Origin: Cytospora piceicola | Taxonomy: Eukaryota > Ascomycota > Sordariomycetes > Diaporthales > Cytosporaceae | DNA length: 64,000 nt | Assembly: GCA_023375675.1 (NCBI GenBank) | Contig: JALQBC010000002.1 | Location: 1,426,001-1,490,000, forward strand | Direction of reading: 5' to 3' | Shown here: positions 12,201 to 24,635 of the stretch, piece after piece | How the letters are laid out: every line of letters starts with the position of its first letter | Position numbering within the stretch: position 1 is the stretch's first letter | Translations under genes and position numbers: made by a program | The notes under the pieces: generated by a model | Databases searched by the model: none | Told to the model about the DNA's origin: nothing | Seen by the model: the letters and a program-made list of their open reading frames with translations, nothing else

Positions 12201-14122
12201 ACTGCACATTGGCTTGCCTCGAGGGCATCAACTTCCGCGCTCCGGCTGCAGATCCGCCACCTCGCGCGGAAACTATTCAAAGGGGGGGCGTCGGGAGCGA
12301 GCCTGTTGATCTTTCCCATTCGACCGAGCAAGTGCTCGCCGGCAAGGGCTAGCCGGTTAATTCTAGCTGAGGGAGGCATGCTGGTGGAGTCAGAGTTGTC
12401 CATGCCGCACAAGGATTTTTGCCCCCGTGTGATCTCTATTTCACTAGGTATGCAGAAGGACGGCGCAGACGAGATGCTGGATGACCACGCTGTCGAGTCG
12501 ACCAGCCTTCCGCGCAGGATTCTGCGCAGGATCCCGAACAGGACGCCTCCAGCCATGAAAGCAGGTTAGGACGAAGCCGTCGTGCCGACACCAGCTAGGA
12601 AGGTCGCGGAGGGACGACGAGGACTTGAAACAAGGGAGTGACGGGAAGGGAGGAAGGGAAGGATGGGGATGGACATCTATCATCTCATGCCAAGTCAAAA
12701 CTCGCTCCTACCACGTGGTGTCGCTGGCAGCGTGCTATTGCTCCCGCGAGGTGAATATCGAGATGCCGTCGTCGATACCCCGTGTGAGTTCAGTGAACGA
12801 TAGTCTTTTCTAAAGAGGAATATTTGACTGCGAATGCTGCAAAGAAGAAGAAGAAAATTCATCCCTTCAACGGAGTGGTAAACAGTCCATCACCACCTTC
12901 CTCCCTTCAGTAACCACTCATCAGTATCAGCATGGCTTCAATAGGCCAAGTTGATGCGCTTCGTCACCAGCGAGAGCCCCGATGGAGATGCTGCTTCGTC
13001 TTCCATCCCATCCTGTCGTTGTCCTCTGGCCTCCACTCCCGCAGGACGATGCTCGCCGTGATATCCAATATGGTGCTGGCCTTGCTTGTACCTATATCAT
13101 TGCGTCCCCGGGGGCAATATCGTGTCGTCCAGCGTTCCGGACTGTGTGACTGCATCTCTGTATCCTCCATGATCCTTGTGAAACAACATAGTGAATATCA
13201 CCAAGAGCATCCGGATTCCAAGTATTCCACAAGACCTTGCCTCGTCCATAGCGTACGTCCAACTGGAACGTCAAGGTCATTACCCAAGGGGGCACCAGGT
13301 AAACAAGCACAACCACAACAGCGGCACCCAGAAGACCTCCCCAGGTCGAACAGAAGACGGGCGTAGACGCCGAGCAGCCTTTCAGTACCAAGGTCATCGG
13401 TGTCGCCTCGTTGATCGATAGTACCGCCCCGCAAGCCTCCCGTGCCCCGTTCCCCTGCGCACTCAATGTTCGAGACATCGGTAGGAATGTTCCACTCCGG
13501 TGCCTTGGAAACTCACCGACGAGGAAACCAAGCATGTTCCTCGACTGATAGGAGTTCACCCTATCGCCAAACACTGCACACGTGGTTGGGCAATGCCCCG
13601 AGGACATGGACAAGGCCTATGCGCTCAGCCCAACGACTACCTCCCTCACCTCTCCTCACCGGGGAGAAGGAAAGGAAGATGGGTCCGACCTTGACCCAAA
13701 CCACTAAACACAAGGGATAAGATGGAAATAATCTAAGTTTTTTTTCTCGGGGCTATGAGTCTTTCTGAAAAAAACCTGGAAACACCAGCAAACACCAAGT
13801 CAAGTTCAAGGAAATGGGCAAATCGATGCCTGTGTCCGTATACGCCAAGTCTAACACACAACTCCCCCCCATCCCTTCCCTACCCCGCCAAACCCTTTGT
13901 ATGTATGTATGTACGTAATCACCCCTGACACCCGGCATTCATGTTCTTCTTTTTGGTTGTGTGTTGGCGTTGCCCATCCAGTCCGGGCTTCGGGAAGGTA
14001 CGCAGCACTTGGGTGGCTTTCTCACGTACCTGGCAAAGCAGAAGATAGTCGATCGGTAGTGGCCTATGCAAATCTGGGCATCATGGGTTTCACGGTCATC
14101 ATGTCTAGATGCGGGAAGCCGT

Positions 14123-15773
14123 TCATGGCGCCGCAGCCGCACTGGCACCAGCAGCAGAGCTGCCCTGGTCCTGGTCCTGGCCCTGGCCCTGGCGCCCTCG
14201 GTCCTCCTCCGAGTCGTCGTCGCTTACAGGGCGGCTGTCCTGGCGGAGATTCCTCTTGTTCTTTGTCATCTACTGACTGTCAGCCTACTAAACGCAGTGG
14301 AGCATGAGACGCGGTATTGCGAAACCAGTGCACTTACCCAAGACCTCACACCCCCGATCAACCCAATGGTGTAACCCGTGAGGAAGTCGTTCGTCGTCCT
14401 TCCCTCAGCACCGGGCGACCTAGGGCCCAGGTTCGCCGTCGAGGCGGCGAATGGGTCGCCGTTGCCGGAGATACCCGAGGACGAGTTGTTCGTGCTCAGC
14501 ATGGGTGCTGGGCTCTGGGGTCTGCTAGATGGCCAGAACCCGCGCAGCTCCTTGCCAAGCTCTTGCCCGGTCGTCGACCAGTTGGTGCGGATGTTATCGC
14601 GCAACTCCTGTACGTGGCGCTTCAGGTCGAGCTCGTTCTTCTTGAGCCAGCTTACGTTGAGCTCCTGGCGCGAGGTGCCGCGCTTGAACTGGCGGGCTAT
14701 GTACTGTTCGTAGTCGCGAACGATCCTGTTCGATGGTCAGCCATTGTAAAAAAGAAAAACCACCTAGATGTAGGGCCGGGCTCTGTTCTGACTTTGTGAT
14801 GATTCCTGTTGTGCTCACGCCCTCAGTTCGCTGAGTCACCAGGAACTTGCCCTCCTTCTTGATCGCCGCGTAGATATCGTCGCCCTCGGCCGCACCGTAG
14901 GGTAGATCGTCGTGAGCAACATAGTCGATCTTGTGCTCGTCGAGGAACGCCGGGGTTACGATCCAGGGGCAGTTCTCGATCACCTCGTCCACCCACTTGC
15001 AGTGCCTCAGCGTCTCGGCGCGCTCCTTGCCGGAAAGCACCGTCAGGCCCTTCCGCTGGTGTGTCTCCTCGTCGCCTGTGACACCCACGAGGAGGTATAC
15101 GTCGGGGAAAGCCTTCTTCGCTTGCTCGAGCTGGCGCATGTGCCTGGATGTTTGGAGGATATTAGCTTCCCGTGTCAGGTACGTAGGAGGGTCGTCCCCG
15201 AAGGTTCGAGGGGGGCTTGGTCGAGGCAGGGAAGGGTACGCACCCAAGATGGAACAGGTCAAACACTCCATCAGCATAGACCCTCACGGGCCTGCCGGCA
15301 GGCGGCGGGTTCGTCGTGTAGCCGACCGGGTGGGTGAGCTTCCCGATGGGCGGGGGCGGCATGCGCTCCTCGTCCCTCTTGACAGCGGCATTATTAGCAG
15401 CAGCCTTGCTCCTGAGGGTGCTCTTCCTCGAGACGCGATCGGCAATGTCAACACTGGCCTCGGTTGTGTCGCTGGGCTCGCCGGGGTCCACCACTTGTTC
15501 GGAGGCATTGTTGGAGCTGCTCCCCCGTTGCCGCTTGTTAGGCGGATGTTGTGAACTGGTGGAGTCGGTCTTCCGGTGACCCTGGGAGGTGGCTCCGGTG
15601 GTGGACTCGGGTGCTGTGGTATCCCCGTCCTCGCCGGATGCATCGCGGGACTCGGTCTGGAGTTGGGCGTCCATGGCGGCTTGTGTGTTGCTAGGGTCGA
15701 GGTTGGAGGAAGAGGCGGCAGCGGCCCGCTTGCGCTTGCTGCCACCGTGGGGAGAGCTGTTGGGTGATGACAT
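14123..15773 (-). CDS. PCT1: Choline-phosphate cytidylyltransferase
   Basis: Catalyses CTP + phosphocholine to CDP-choline, the rate-limiting step of the Kennedy pathway to phosphatidylcholine. Exons: 15244-15773, 14793-15143, 14338-14725 and 14123-14269, giving 471 residues. The Ser/Ala/Lys-rich N-terminus ([11 protein letters not shown]) looks like a nuclear localisation region. The catalytic nucleotidyltransferase core follows, with [14 protein letters not shown] joined by splicing to HMRQLEQA, which completes the HxGH motif. The [13 protein letters not shown] signature joins IVRDYE across the next intron. The part after it ([20 protein letters not shown] and on) corresponds to the amphipathic membrane-sensing region. 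The tail is Ser/Pro-rich, then acidic and Gln-rich. The second intron uses a GTCAGA donor, canonical only in its GT, but the CAG acceptor and phase restore the family sequence exactly. The family assignment is firm. Confidence 0.95.
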
Positions 15774-17521
15774 GGTTCGTTCAGGCTAGGGACGGCAAAC
15801 CTGCTTAAGCTAGTATAACTAGATATGCAGTGCTGATGGTGGCATGTACGAGGTCGAGATAGGCGGATAGGTAGACAGGTGGATATGGAGGTTGAGAGGG
15901 AGGGGTGTTGTCTGGTCGAATTGGGTTCGAGATTCGAAATTCGGTGCGCTTCGACAGCCAGCAAGAGGCGCGAGTTGGTGGGTCTGCGGTTCTGCGTCGT
16001 TAAAAAGACGTCCACGTTGAGGTGTGTTGTCACACGTATTTGGGAGGGGAAATTGATCTGTAGGTATTCAGGGTGGAGGCCTTACACTTCTTGTGCTTTT
16101 ATTACGCCTTGCCTTTCTTTCTTTCTTTCTTGTTTCTTGTTTTGCTGGATTACTTGTAAGACTTGATTCCGTCCAGTCCTCCCGAAGGTCCGTTCGTTCG
16201 TTCGTTCGGTAGGAGATGGATGCGGCTAAGTTGGGACCACAGACGTCACAGGGGTGTTGTTGGCATACCTTAGGTACCTAGGTAGGTAGATTTATTGGAT
16301 TGGGCGGTTGAACAATAACAATGCAACTCGACAGAATCCGTTGGTTGGATGGACAGTTAAGTAATGGATGAGGTTTAAGAAACTTGAAAAAAGGGGGATA
16401 GTTTCAAGAATGATGGAATTCAGCCATTCGATCGATCTCTATAGTAGCAAGATAGCTTACCTACTGTAGGTACTTGAGTACTTCAGTAGGTAACCACCTG
16501 CAGTCGGTACCGGTACTACCTGGCTCGCATAGCTCGCATAGCACGCCTAGCTCGCCTAGCTACCTGGCTATACCCTACGATATACCCCTACAACTAACCA
16601 CCTTGGCAGCTAAGCGATCCATGATAGCTGTAGATACAGCCCAGACAGCCTGCACGCTATGGTGGAAGTCGCGGTCAAGAGCACACATCCCTGCCCCAAA
16701 TTTTACCTGCTGCACTTGCGCACTTGCTGCGATGTGGTCAAAGGGCAGGTCGCGTCATAATTCCTCGTTGGAGGTCAGCTTGTGTGGCTTCACCCTTTGC
16801 TTTCCTCCTTATCCATTGGCCAACCCCCCACGTGCATTTGCCAGTTTCAATGCGGCTGCCTCCCCAATCTCCAATCCCCAATCCCTAATCTGCAGTCCGA
16901 GGTTGGATAGAAATAAATATGATTGAATTGGTGCCAGCTGAGGTCGCACGGAGGTCCAGAAACAGGAATTGCTCTCTCGTGTTTTCCGATGATGTCGACT
17001 GATGACTGAGAGCCTTCATTTGTCTTAGATCAGATAATAAAAAATAATATGAGATACATGTGCTCCTCCTCGTCCACATGGATCTATCCTTCGAAAGCAA
17101 CAGGCAAGCAAGCAAGCAATGACATCGCCGTACAAGTCTCTCTTCAGACGGTAGTAAGAATCTTTTGAATTATTACTCCTTATAGAATACCCTATATTCG
17201 TACATCCGAAGCCAACAAAATGCCTCTGGCTGGTCTGTCATGTTCTCTTAAGAATCTTATCTCGTCGTCTCTCTCTGCTCCTCGAACGGCAACGCATTTT
17301 CACCTGGAAGGTATCTTCAAACTAACTCGAGACTCATCGTCTTCCCTCAATGTACATCAACTGGATGTCAATATCCTGTCCGGCCGAATGGAAGTCCAAT
17401 CGTAACAAATCGAAGAACTTGCTTGCAATATACAATAACAAGGACAGTCTTCCCCTCACGTCTCGTTGTAAAATGTCTTTTTCTTCTTTTTTTTCTTCTC
17501 TTTTTTCTTTTTCGTTTCTTC
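15774..17521. other. Intergenic region upstream of PCT1
   Basis: Presumed PCT1 promoter and 5' UTR, then the 3' flank of the F-box-like gene. It contains (CTTT)n near 16113, (TTCG)n at about 16191-16207 and one TACCTAGGTA. No gene is supported. Confidence 0.6.
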
Positions 17522-18526
17522 TCAGCACTCCGACTTCTCCTGCTTCCTGATCCGGTGCCGACCACACCTGTTGGTGTTCCGCGGGTTGCTCATATAGCAG
17601 TGGTCCCTCGCCTCCTCCCCGGGCCTGGGCACGAACCGGTCCCTCACCGAGCAGTACTCGTAGCTGTCTGGCACCCACTCCTTGATGTGCTTGTGCAGCT
17701 CGCACCGGCTGACCCCGCACTTCCTGCAAAGCCCCTTGCCCCGGACGCGCCACGCCGCGAGGTTGGCCTTATCACTCGCACCCAGCGTGTTCGTCGTCGC
17801 CGCGGGCGGGTTGCTGTTGCTGGAACCCAGCGACGGGTACCCGGCCAAGTGCCAGGCCCATTCCATGTCGTTGGGCCCGTCTCGCCTGACGCTCAGCGGG
17901 ACGGATCCATGCATGCGACGGTGGATGGAGTAGAAGTGACTGTTGGTGAGGCCCAGACATGTGGCGTCAATTGGGTCCAGGAAGTCGAAGATGGCGTAGT
18001 GGAGTTCGGAGGGGATGGTAGAGAGCGTCAGGGGCCCGGATGCGGGCCGCTGCTCGGGTGGGACAGGCTCGTAGTCCATCACAGAGTATGAGCGGCGCGG
18101 GGCGCCCATCTTCGGCCTGCGAGGCTGAGCCGGTCTGCTGCTCTCAAGGGGTGCAACGGAGTCTGTGGTCTCCTGTTGCTGCTCAGGCACGGGAGTAGAG
18201 GACCTTCGGACCTCTGCTTCGTCGGGTACGGCCCTGGCCGCAAGTTGAGCCTTGGGAGGCAGATAAGAGCCTGATGCCTGGTGTTCGAGTTTGGGCCTCA
18301 TGACGGTGAGAACTTGGTGTCCATTGGGGATGTGTTCGTGAGTTGTTCGTGATCGTTGCGGTGGCCTCCTGTTGCCGTGTAGGCCCTTGGCCACTGTGTT
18401 GTTATCTTCTCTACTGTGCAATCCAGAATTCTGTCTCGAGAGTGGCGTGAAGCCTCTCGAGTTCATGTCCGTAGCATGGCCCTGTGACTGGCCGACGCCC
18501 GGTGAGTAGGCACCTTCAACCAGCAT
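17522..18526 (-). CDS. F-box-like protein with Cys-rich C-terminus
   Basis: Single exon of 334 residues. The first 150 residues are low-complexity and rich in Ser, Pro, Gln and Arg. An F-box-like helix bundle follows: TLSTIPSELHYAIFDFLDP with IDATCLGLTNSHFYSIHRR. F-box proteins link substrates to SCF ubiquitin ligases through Skp1. The C-terminal half has regularly placed Cys and His (CRKCGVSRCELHKHIKEW, then YEYCSVRDRF and NTNRCGRHRIRKQ), a pattern seen in a fungus-specific F-box family, possibly metal-binding. There are no leucine-rich or WD repeats, so the substrate is unknown. The ATG is preceded by a long leader that includes the AT microsatellite near 18670. Confidence 0.8.
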   Translation of the reverse strand: MLVEGAYSPGVGQSQGHATDMNSRGFTPLSRQNSGLHSREDNNTVAKGLHGNRRPPQRSRTTHEHIPNGHQVLTVMRPKLEHQASGSYLPPKAQLAARAVPDEAEVRRSSTPVPEQQQETTDSVAPLESSRPAQPRRPKMGAPRRSYSVMDYEPVPPEQRPASGPLTLSTIPSELHYAIFDFLDPIDATCLGLTNSHFYSIHRRMHGSVPLSVRRDGPNDMEWAWHLAGYPSLGSSNSNPPAATTNTLGASDKANLAAWRVRGKGLCRKCGVSRCELHKHIKEWVPDSYEYCSVRDRFVPRPGEEARDHCYMSNPRNTNRCGRHRIRKQEKSEC

Positions 18527-21500
18527 GGTGACTTCTTGTTCTTATGTGACTTCGATCGAGGGTCGGTTGTGTATTCAGGATGGTGGACTGTGACAATGTC
18601 CAATGTCTCGTTGTGACTTCAAGTGTGACGGTCGGAATGTCCAGACTCCCTGAGTATGAGAGTTGAGATTGTATATATGTGTGTATATATATATATGTAC
18701 GCTTCGTTTGAAGGCGTGATGGCCTGATATGTAGTCGTTCGCGGGGTGAGAATCTGGGGTTTCGTGGTGGGTATTTATGCCAGGCTGGGTTCCCCGGGGG
18801 GAAATAAGGAAATAACGGTATCGAGATTCTGGGGATTCAGTTCAAGCCTCTTCATTAGCGAGACCATGGGAGGGTCCGGGGTAGATCTTCCGAAGTGGGC
18901 GACTAGGTATCGTGCGAATGTATGCAGGACAGGCGGAGATAGGCGGCAAGCGAAAGCCAAATAGGGGATAAACTACAAATATCAAATATGTCTAGGTATG
19001 TGGAGAAGCAAGTACGGCAAGGGTAGGTTGGGCCAGCTGGCCAGGTTGTCCGAAGAGCTCGAGATGAAAACAAGGTGATGTGGATTGTAAAGGAGGGTGG
19101 CGTTGAGGAGACAAACGAACCACAGGGCCGCGAGGTCGGTCGAGACGTGGTGTGATGCCGTCAGGCCGATGCGTGGGAGGCTCGAGAAGGCTCCAAACAG
19201 AGACGAGGGTTGGAGCGGCTAGAAATGACAGGCAGGAACAATACGGAACGACACGAGGACTGGCTGACCTGGCAACTGGCTGATAAAGAAATGAGATCTG
19301 CTCGCGATATTGTTCGGAACAAGGCGAGACCACATCCCGGAGATCGCTACTTCTCTAGTTCCAAGGTTTGCTCCATGACACTCGTCGGAGGAGACAGGCA
19401 GACAGGCAGACAGGCAGATGAACCGGAGAGAAGACCCAAACAGAAGAAATCGCCTCATTGAAAATCTCTGACGCAAGAGAGAAACAATCTGCAACAGCCA
19501 AACTTGGTCATCCAGCCAGTGATGAAAGACGGTGAGGAGGAAAAAACTGGAACCTCCCCAGTCCATCGGCAATAAACTTTACTGTGTAGTAGCAAAATAT
19601 GGACGGAGTACCCGAGTCACCTGGCTAGCGAGCCAGGCGCGAGGGCGGCCGAGGCCAGCAGCTGGGCAAATAGGAAATCATAGGTGATCAGGTAGTGATG
19701 AGGCCGACTATTCTCCGCTCGACGTTACAGAGTCACAGGCAGAACTGACAGAACTGACAGACAAGGGGCAGACAAGGCAGATGACCCGTGATGGCTGGTT
19801 GGTTTATTCTGAAGTAGATTACCAGACTCTATCCGCTAGAACATCGGATCCCGCCCGAAGAAGAAGGTTCGTTTAGTTGACGCGCACTAGACGGGATGTC
19901 GACATTGACAGACTGACAGATGCCCAGGTTGGTGCCATTGATAAGACTTGACAAGGCTGGATGAGAAGACGAGGATGGCCAATTAGCAATGTCAAAGTGA
20001 AATAATGAAATTACCCCGGTTCTTCCCACTTCACGGAGATGTCTTGAACCGTTCAGCCGTTCTGCCGTTATGTCACCAGCTGAGTCGCGTGGCCATCCCG
20101 CCACTCAGATTCTGATCCAGATCTGCCCAGTCTTCTTTGATCTCAGCACAAGAACCGGGGCCCAAGACGGCGGGATAGCCGACGGGTACAAATAAACAAA
20201 AGGGTTCCTATCCGACGTTAATAGGAGGAGGGGTCCGTGCCATTATTACTGCAGATAATACACAGCGCAACCTTATTCCAACCACTCTTGCACCCCGAAG
20301 CCATGCTCCATAAGTCATATATTAGATACCTAGGTACTTAAAGTATGTACGGACCCGTGCTGCTGTGAACTCAACGGCCGGATGCGTGCGACGGGCAACA
20401 ACCAAGTCTGCGAAGATGTTGCGATTGTAAAAGCGACAGGTTGACGAGGTGGCAAACTTGAGACTTGCTAACTGTACAGAGTCTGGACTTACCGTACTGG
20501 TGTAGGCCCAGGGCGGCTGTCGACCTTGAGGGCCCTGAGGGCTCATAATATTACGCCGTATGACATATTAAACCCTGTACTGCGAGTTAGTACCCTTGAA
20601 GCTCTCTCATCTGGAATTGATCTGGATCGTCATCAGACCCCACTTTCCATCCCCGGGAACTCAAGTAATGGAACCCACTCAAAGGGGACCAGCTGCCAGT
20701 CTGCCAGTCCAGACGTCAACCCCGTCTTTTCTTCCCGCTGCCCGCGCCGGCCGCACTCTCATCCCGGATGGGGGCACCTGGGCCGCCGAGGACTTGTCGA
20801 AACCCTCCGGCTCTGGGTTTACTTTCCAAAGCAAACAAACCAGTTATCTGTGCAAGACCCCGGAATTAAAAGGGTCAGTTCAAATCAATCCTGCCGTCGT
20901 GGGAAAGAGAGAAAACTACCGTGCAATACGCGTACCCAGTATTATTCAGCACTGTTTGATTCAACGGAAGTTTGGGGGAGTTACTGATACGTTAGGGAAA
21001 GGTCGGTCTCCCCACCACTCTGGACCTCATCATGGTGATGTTCATTTCTGGTGACAAGAAATTCCGAACCATCTTCTGTGGCCAACGGTTTCTCAACGGG
21101 TTTCCACCGTTAGCAATGAACCCCCTTATGTAGTCCCTGGGATTCGGGTCGTGATAGTCTCGCGGATTTGAGTCTAGAACGTCTGAGCGTAGCCCGGCCT
21201 TTTCAAGCTGGTGGGACCTCCATTGACTTAGACTTATGATCATATGCACTTCCTTGAATGCACACACAGCTTCCTCGGACAGATATCCCAAGCATCGTCC
21301 CTGGAGGGCTGGAAGTTGGCTAAGTCGATGTTCCCACATCTTCTACACACCAACCAAGTAGGTAATGTACACCTCGGAGGAGGCAGCGTCTCCCTGGAGG
21401 TCAGGTGACATGGCCAGTCTCAGCCTACCCAGCCTGTGCGACAACAGCTGTGACTTCCGACGATCTCCCGTGTGTAGGGAGCAGCATCAATCACACCCTT

Positions 21501-22489
21501 TCGCCCTTCCAATGCCTGGGGACCCCTTGCAGGAGGCCGGCTGTCACCCCCCGAGCGCACGCCCCCATGACGACACGCAGTTCACTCACACCGGGTCTGC
21601 CAGTCTGAACCTTTTGTCTGGGCTGTCTGGGCTGTCTGGGTAAGGGAAGCTTGACGGCTCGGCCGGACCCTTGGATCGACTACCTACTTAAGTACCTAGG
21701 ATACTACCACCAGTGTTCCCGATTGGATCGGAAAGGTGTAAGAGGCTGAGACCCGCAGTAGGGTGGTGTGGTGCGCCCTCGGGAACCGATACTCGGTAGA
21801 CGGAACGAGAGAGCGCTAGAGCTCACCGGGCGGCTTGCTCTCTCACCTTGCAGATGAACAAGGTGAGCCAGCCCTGAGGCGAGAGGCGCCAGTCACGGCA
21901 TCTCGATATATCCTCGAGCTGAAGGTGCCGTGTCGAGCCATTACTGCGGCGGCCTTCGCGTCTGTTTGGTTCGAAGGGCATCGTCAAACCATGCATGTGA
22001 GAAGGAATAATGTAGCGTTACGCAAGTGAACGGGGAGAGCAAACGCAGCACAGCATTGAGCCTCCCAGTCGAACCTGAGGCGTTATGAATGTCGTGGAAG
22101 AAGAACCCCATATTTGTTACAAACCAGACGACATTCCTAAGTCTCTGGTGTTTGGTTTCCGGTGAATTGCCTAATCAACACATTTCCTTCCTACATTTCC
22201 CCTCCATCTTTGCTGGCTGCCGTATGCCGTCTCAAGATGTCAGAAACTCCATGCATGCTTGCGAATAAACATAAGGACCGACCCCATGCAGCCTCACCGT
22301 CTCACCTCTGCCCGCGAGTCGCCCGGCCCCCGAGGTCGGATCCACAGTCCTGATCCAACCTTGGGAGCGGCAGAACGCGGCCGGGTGTCGAGGCTCCCAT
22401 GCCTCCCTCCCCCTCGAAGGACCGCCCGCGCCATTGCTGCCTGCCTGCCTGCCCGCTACCAATCTCGTCCGGACAAATACTGTCCCCGA
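18527..22489. other. 4-kb gene-poor region
   Basis: No gene is supported. It contains a TA/TG microsatellite (about 18671-18698), three GACAGGCA-type units near 19394-19420, three CTGTCTGGG units near 21616-21642 and one TACCTAGGTA at about 20327. The first few hundred bases are probably the F-box gene promoter. Confidence 0.5.
18671..18698. repeat. TA/TG microsatellite
   Basis: Alternating TATATATGTGTGTATATATATAT-like tract, upstream of the F-box-like gene. Confidence 0.8.
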
Positions 22490-23254
22490 TCACAGCGCAA
22501 TCCATATGAGCATGATGACAACATCCATGCCCTTGGCCTCGCCGCCGTCGAACTTGTAGCTCCACATGCCATCCGTCTCCTCGTTCCAGTACGCGCCCGT
22601 GGCGGAGTGCATGCCCCGGCGCCCGACGTGAGGCTTGCCGTCGGTGGCGGTGGCGGTGGACTCGGAGGGGGCCGCGGCGTCCTTGGACTCCTCGGTCGAC
22701 GTCCCCGTGGAGGTGCCCTTGGTCTTGTTGAGCTGCGAGGTCGGCACGAGGTGCTGGACGATGGTGCTGTTGATGGCGAACTTGAAGGCGGGGGCGGCGG
22801 CCTTGTCTGGGGTGGACTCGGAGATCACGGCGCGGAGCATGTTGTTCTGGGGTCAGGTTGTCAGCAAACGGCAGAGACCATGAGGTAGGGTTGGGAAGGA
22901 AAGTAGTGGCGGCGACCTACAATAATGGTCTGGTTCCATTGTGCCGTCTTTGCATGGTCGTAGAACTCGGCACTGCCAATGGCGCTCTGGCACACCTGTT
23001 TGTTGTTGGCCCGTCAGCATGAAGTCACGTCAACTATTTCCTTGTTGTCGTTGTCTTCGTGCATGGCGAGGATAGCGGGGGCGGGGGCGTGCGTCGAGGA
23101 CGCGGGCCTCGAAAGGACGTACATCGTTTGCGATCTGCTTGAGGCGGTTGATAGCGACGGGCTGCAAGAAAGAGACTGTTAGCTATGACTGCTACCCAAC
23201 AGCGAGAACTCATGAGGGTCAACATACCGGCGTGACTTGCTTCTTGTCCGACAT
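22490..23254 (-). CDS. Tctex-type dynein light chain
   Basis: Accessory light chain of cytoplasmic dynein (DYNLT family), which binds the intermediate chain and cargo. Four exons: 23228-23254, 23123-23161, 22921-22995 and 22490-22846, giving 165 residues. The start MSDKKQVTP is joined to PVAINRLKQIAND and then VCQSAIGSAEFYDHAKTAQW and NQTIINNMLRAVISE. The family core is clear: FKFAINSTIVQHL, then GMHSATGAYWNEETDGMWSY and a hydrophobic last strand VVIMLIWIAL. This matches the family's conserved GLHTASSCFWD-like strand pairs. An insertion of about 45 residues rich in Thr, Ser and Glu lies between the two halves (KTKGTSTGTSTEESKDAA), making it longer than the usual 110-115 residues. It is divergent from VTC1, with about 890 bp between the starts. 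Confidence 0.85.
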
Positions 23255-24141
23255 GGTTGCGATATTGTTGCTGGAAATAGGGGTAACAAGTAAAGGAGAT
23301 TGGGTATCAATGGGGTGCTCTGGTCGTTTGGAGTCAGTAAAGTCAAGACAAACAAACGTGCGAGACTCAGAGGTAGTTCGCGACTAACAGATTGTCCTGA
23401 AAGGATCGGGAAAAGGTTGGATTGGGCAGTTGCTTCGTGGGTTTGGATAGTAAGGCTGTAATTGTACGTACAAGCAAGTCGAAAAGCCGCGGCACCTGTC
23501 ACGACTCACGAGAGCAATGCAATCAAATCAATCATCAGATGCCAACTGACCAGAGCTCCACTGTTCTTTTGGTCTGGATGGATTTGGATGGATTTGGATC
23601 TCCTTCCCGCAATGAAATACTGGGGGTCCGTGCAGACTGGAGTCATCAAACAACAAACCACTTCTGCCACTTTCCCACTGCCGGCCACGGCAACCAGGAA
23701 GCGCACCGCCACACCACCCCAGACAGTCAAGCCGCAAGGCTGGAACAACATTCTGAGCGGGACCTGGCAGGTACACAGGTACATGGTACATAATCCCTGC
23801 TGAACAGCTCAGACACGATTTACCAATCATATGTGTCAATTCGACCCACGTGTGCCCAAAATAGTAGGAATGGGAAGGACCCCTGCCGGTGAAGAGCTTA
23901 GCTGGGAGCTCAGTCCAAAAATGTCCAGCCTCTCTCTCACCTAATAAGGTGCATCACGGCTCATGAATTCCTCATCATCATCCTGACCATTACGTACCAG
24001 TTTTCTCCATATAGGATCTCAAACCTCACTCTATCTCACAAGTCTTCTGCTCAACATTCGGTATTCCGTAACCAGTTCTCAACTCTCGTATCGATCAGAT
24101 CAGGATATCGCACATCTCATCTCATATAAAATCCCCTCAGG
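23255..24141. other. Divergent promoter region, dynein light chain / VTC1
   Basis: Shared upstream region of two divergent genes. The stretch before VTC1 (about 23990-24130) is pyrimidine-rich, as is usual near fungal transcription starts. I see no clear operator. Confidence 0.5.
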
Positions 24142-24635
24142 ATGTCGAGCCAACCACTCCTCCAGACCGCACCAGGCAAGCCAACCCCCCCCCCCCCCCA
24201 CCGTCGAGAGCGCGAAACCATGCCCTCTCCGGTCCCACCGCCCACCCCGGCGTGACTAACAGACTCCCCCTTCCCCGGAAACCAGGCAAGCGCATCGCCC
24301 TCCCCACGCGCGTCGAGCCCAAGGTCTACTTCGCCAACGAGCGGACCTTCCTCTCGTGGCTCAACTTCGCCGTCGTCGTCGGCGCCCTGGCCGTCGGCAT
24401 GCTCAACTTTGGCGACAAGGCCGCCAAGATCTCGGCCTTCTGCTTCACCGGCGTCGCCATCGCCACCCTCGTCTACGCGCTGCGGACCTACCACTGGCGC
24501 GCCCAGTCCATCCGGGTGAGGGGCCAGGCCGGCTTCGACGACAGGTTCGGCCCCACCGCCCTGGCCATTCTGCTGCTGATCGCCGTCATCGTCAACTTTG
24601 TCCTCCGTATCGTCGACTCGTCTAAGCAGAAGTAA
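24142..24635 (+). CDS. VTC1: Vacuolar transporter chaperone subunit 1
   Basis: Small membrane subunit of the VTC complex, which makes and translocates polyphosphate at the vacuole membrane. Exons 24142-24175 and 24286-24635 give 127 residues, the usual length for the family. It begins [11 protein letters not shown] and splices to [20 protein letters not shown], followed by TFLSWLNF, the VTC1/DUF202 signature. There are three membrane segments: [33 protein letters not shown] and [16 protein letters not shown]. The basic residues between them suit the channel-lining role known for Vtc1. The intron has a GC donor (AG|GCAAGC) and AG acceptor, and both junctions share the same 11 bases. It contains a run of about 15 C. 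No GT donor in the first exon would restore the frame. Confidence 0.93.

Larger units (their letters stand above)
6921..14122. other. 7.2-kb gene-poor region
   Basis: No gene is supportable here. The longest frames (about 170 codons on the minus strand at 12041-12556 and 13092-13613) lack recognisable domains and convincing start or splice context. The region holds many simple repeats: (GCTT)n near 8514, (GT)n near 9242, a C run near 9490, GACGGTTGACGGT-type repeats near 10470-10515, (CCTG)n near 11925 and (GTAT)n near 13898. It also has one TACCTAGGTA palindrome and a nested hairpin at 8201-8233. The right half upstream of the zinc-finger start may hold its promoter and 5' UTR. Confidence 0.5.

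Noticed and set aside
13092..13613. 173-codon minus-strand frame with one hydrophobic stretch
   Set aside because: The stretch GLLGAAVVVVLVYLVPP looks membrane-like, but there is no recognisable family, no good start context and mixed frame quality. Not supportable without transcript data.
15920..15945. GGTTCGAGATTC, resembling a tRNA B box
   Set aside because: No A box or cloverleaf could be built around it. I found no tRNA or 5S rRNA gene elsewhere either, though a covariance search would be the proper test.
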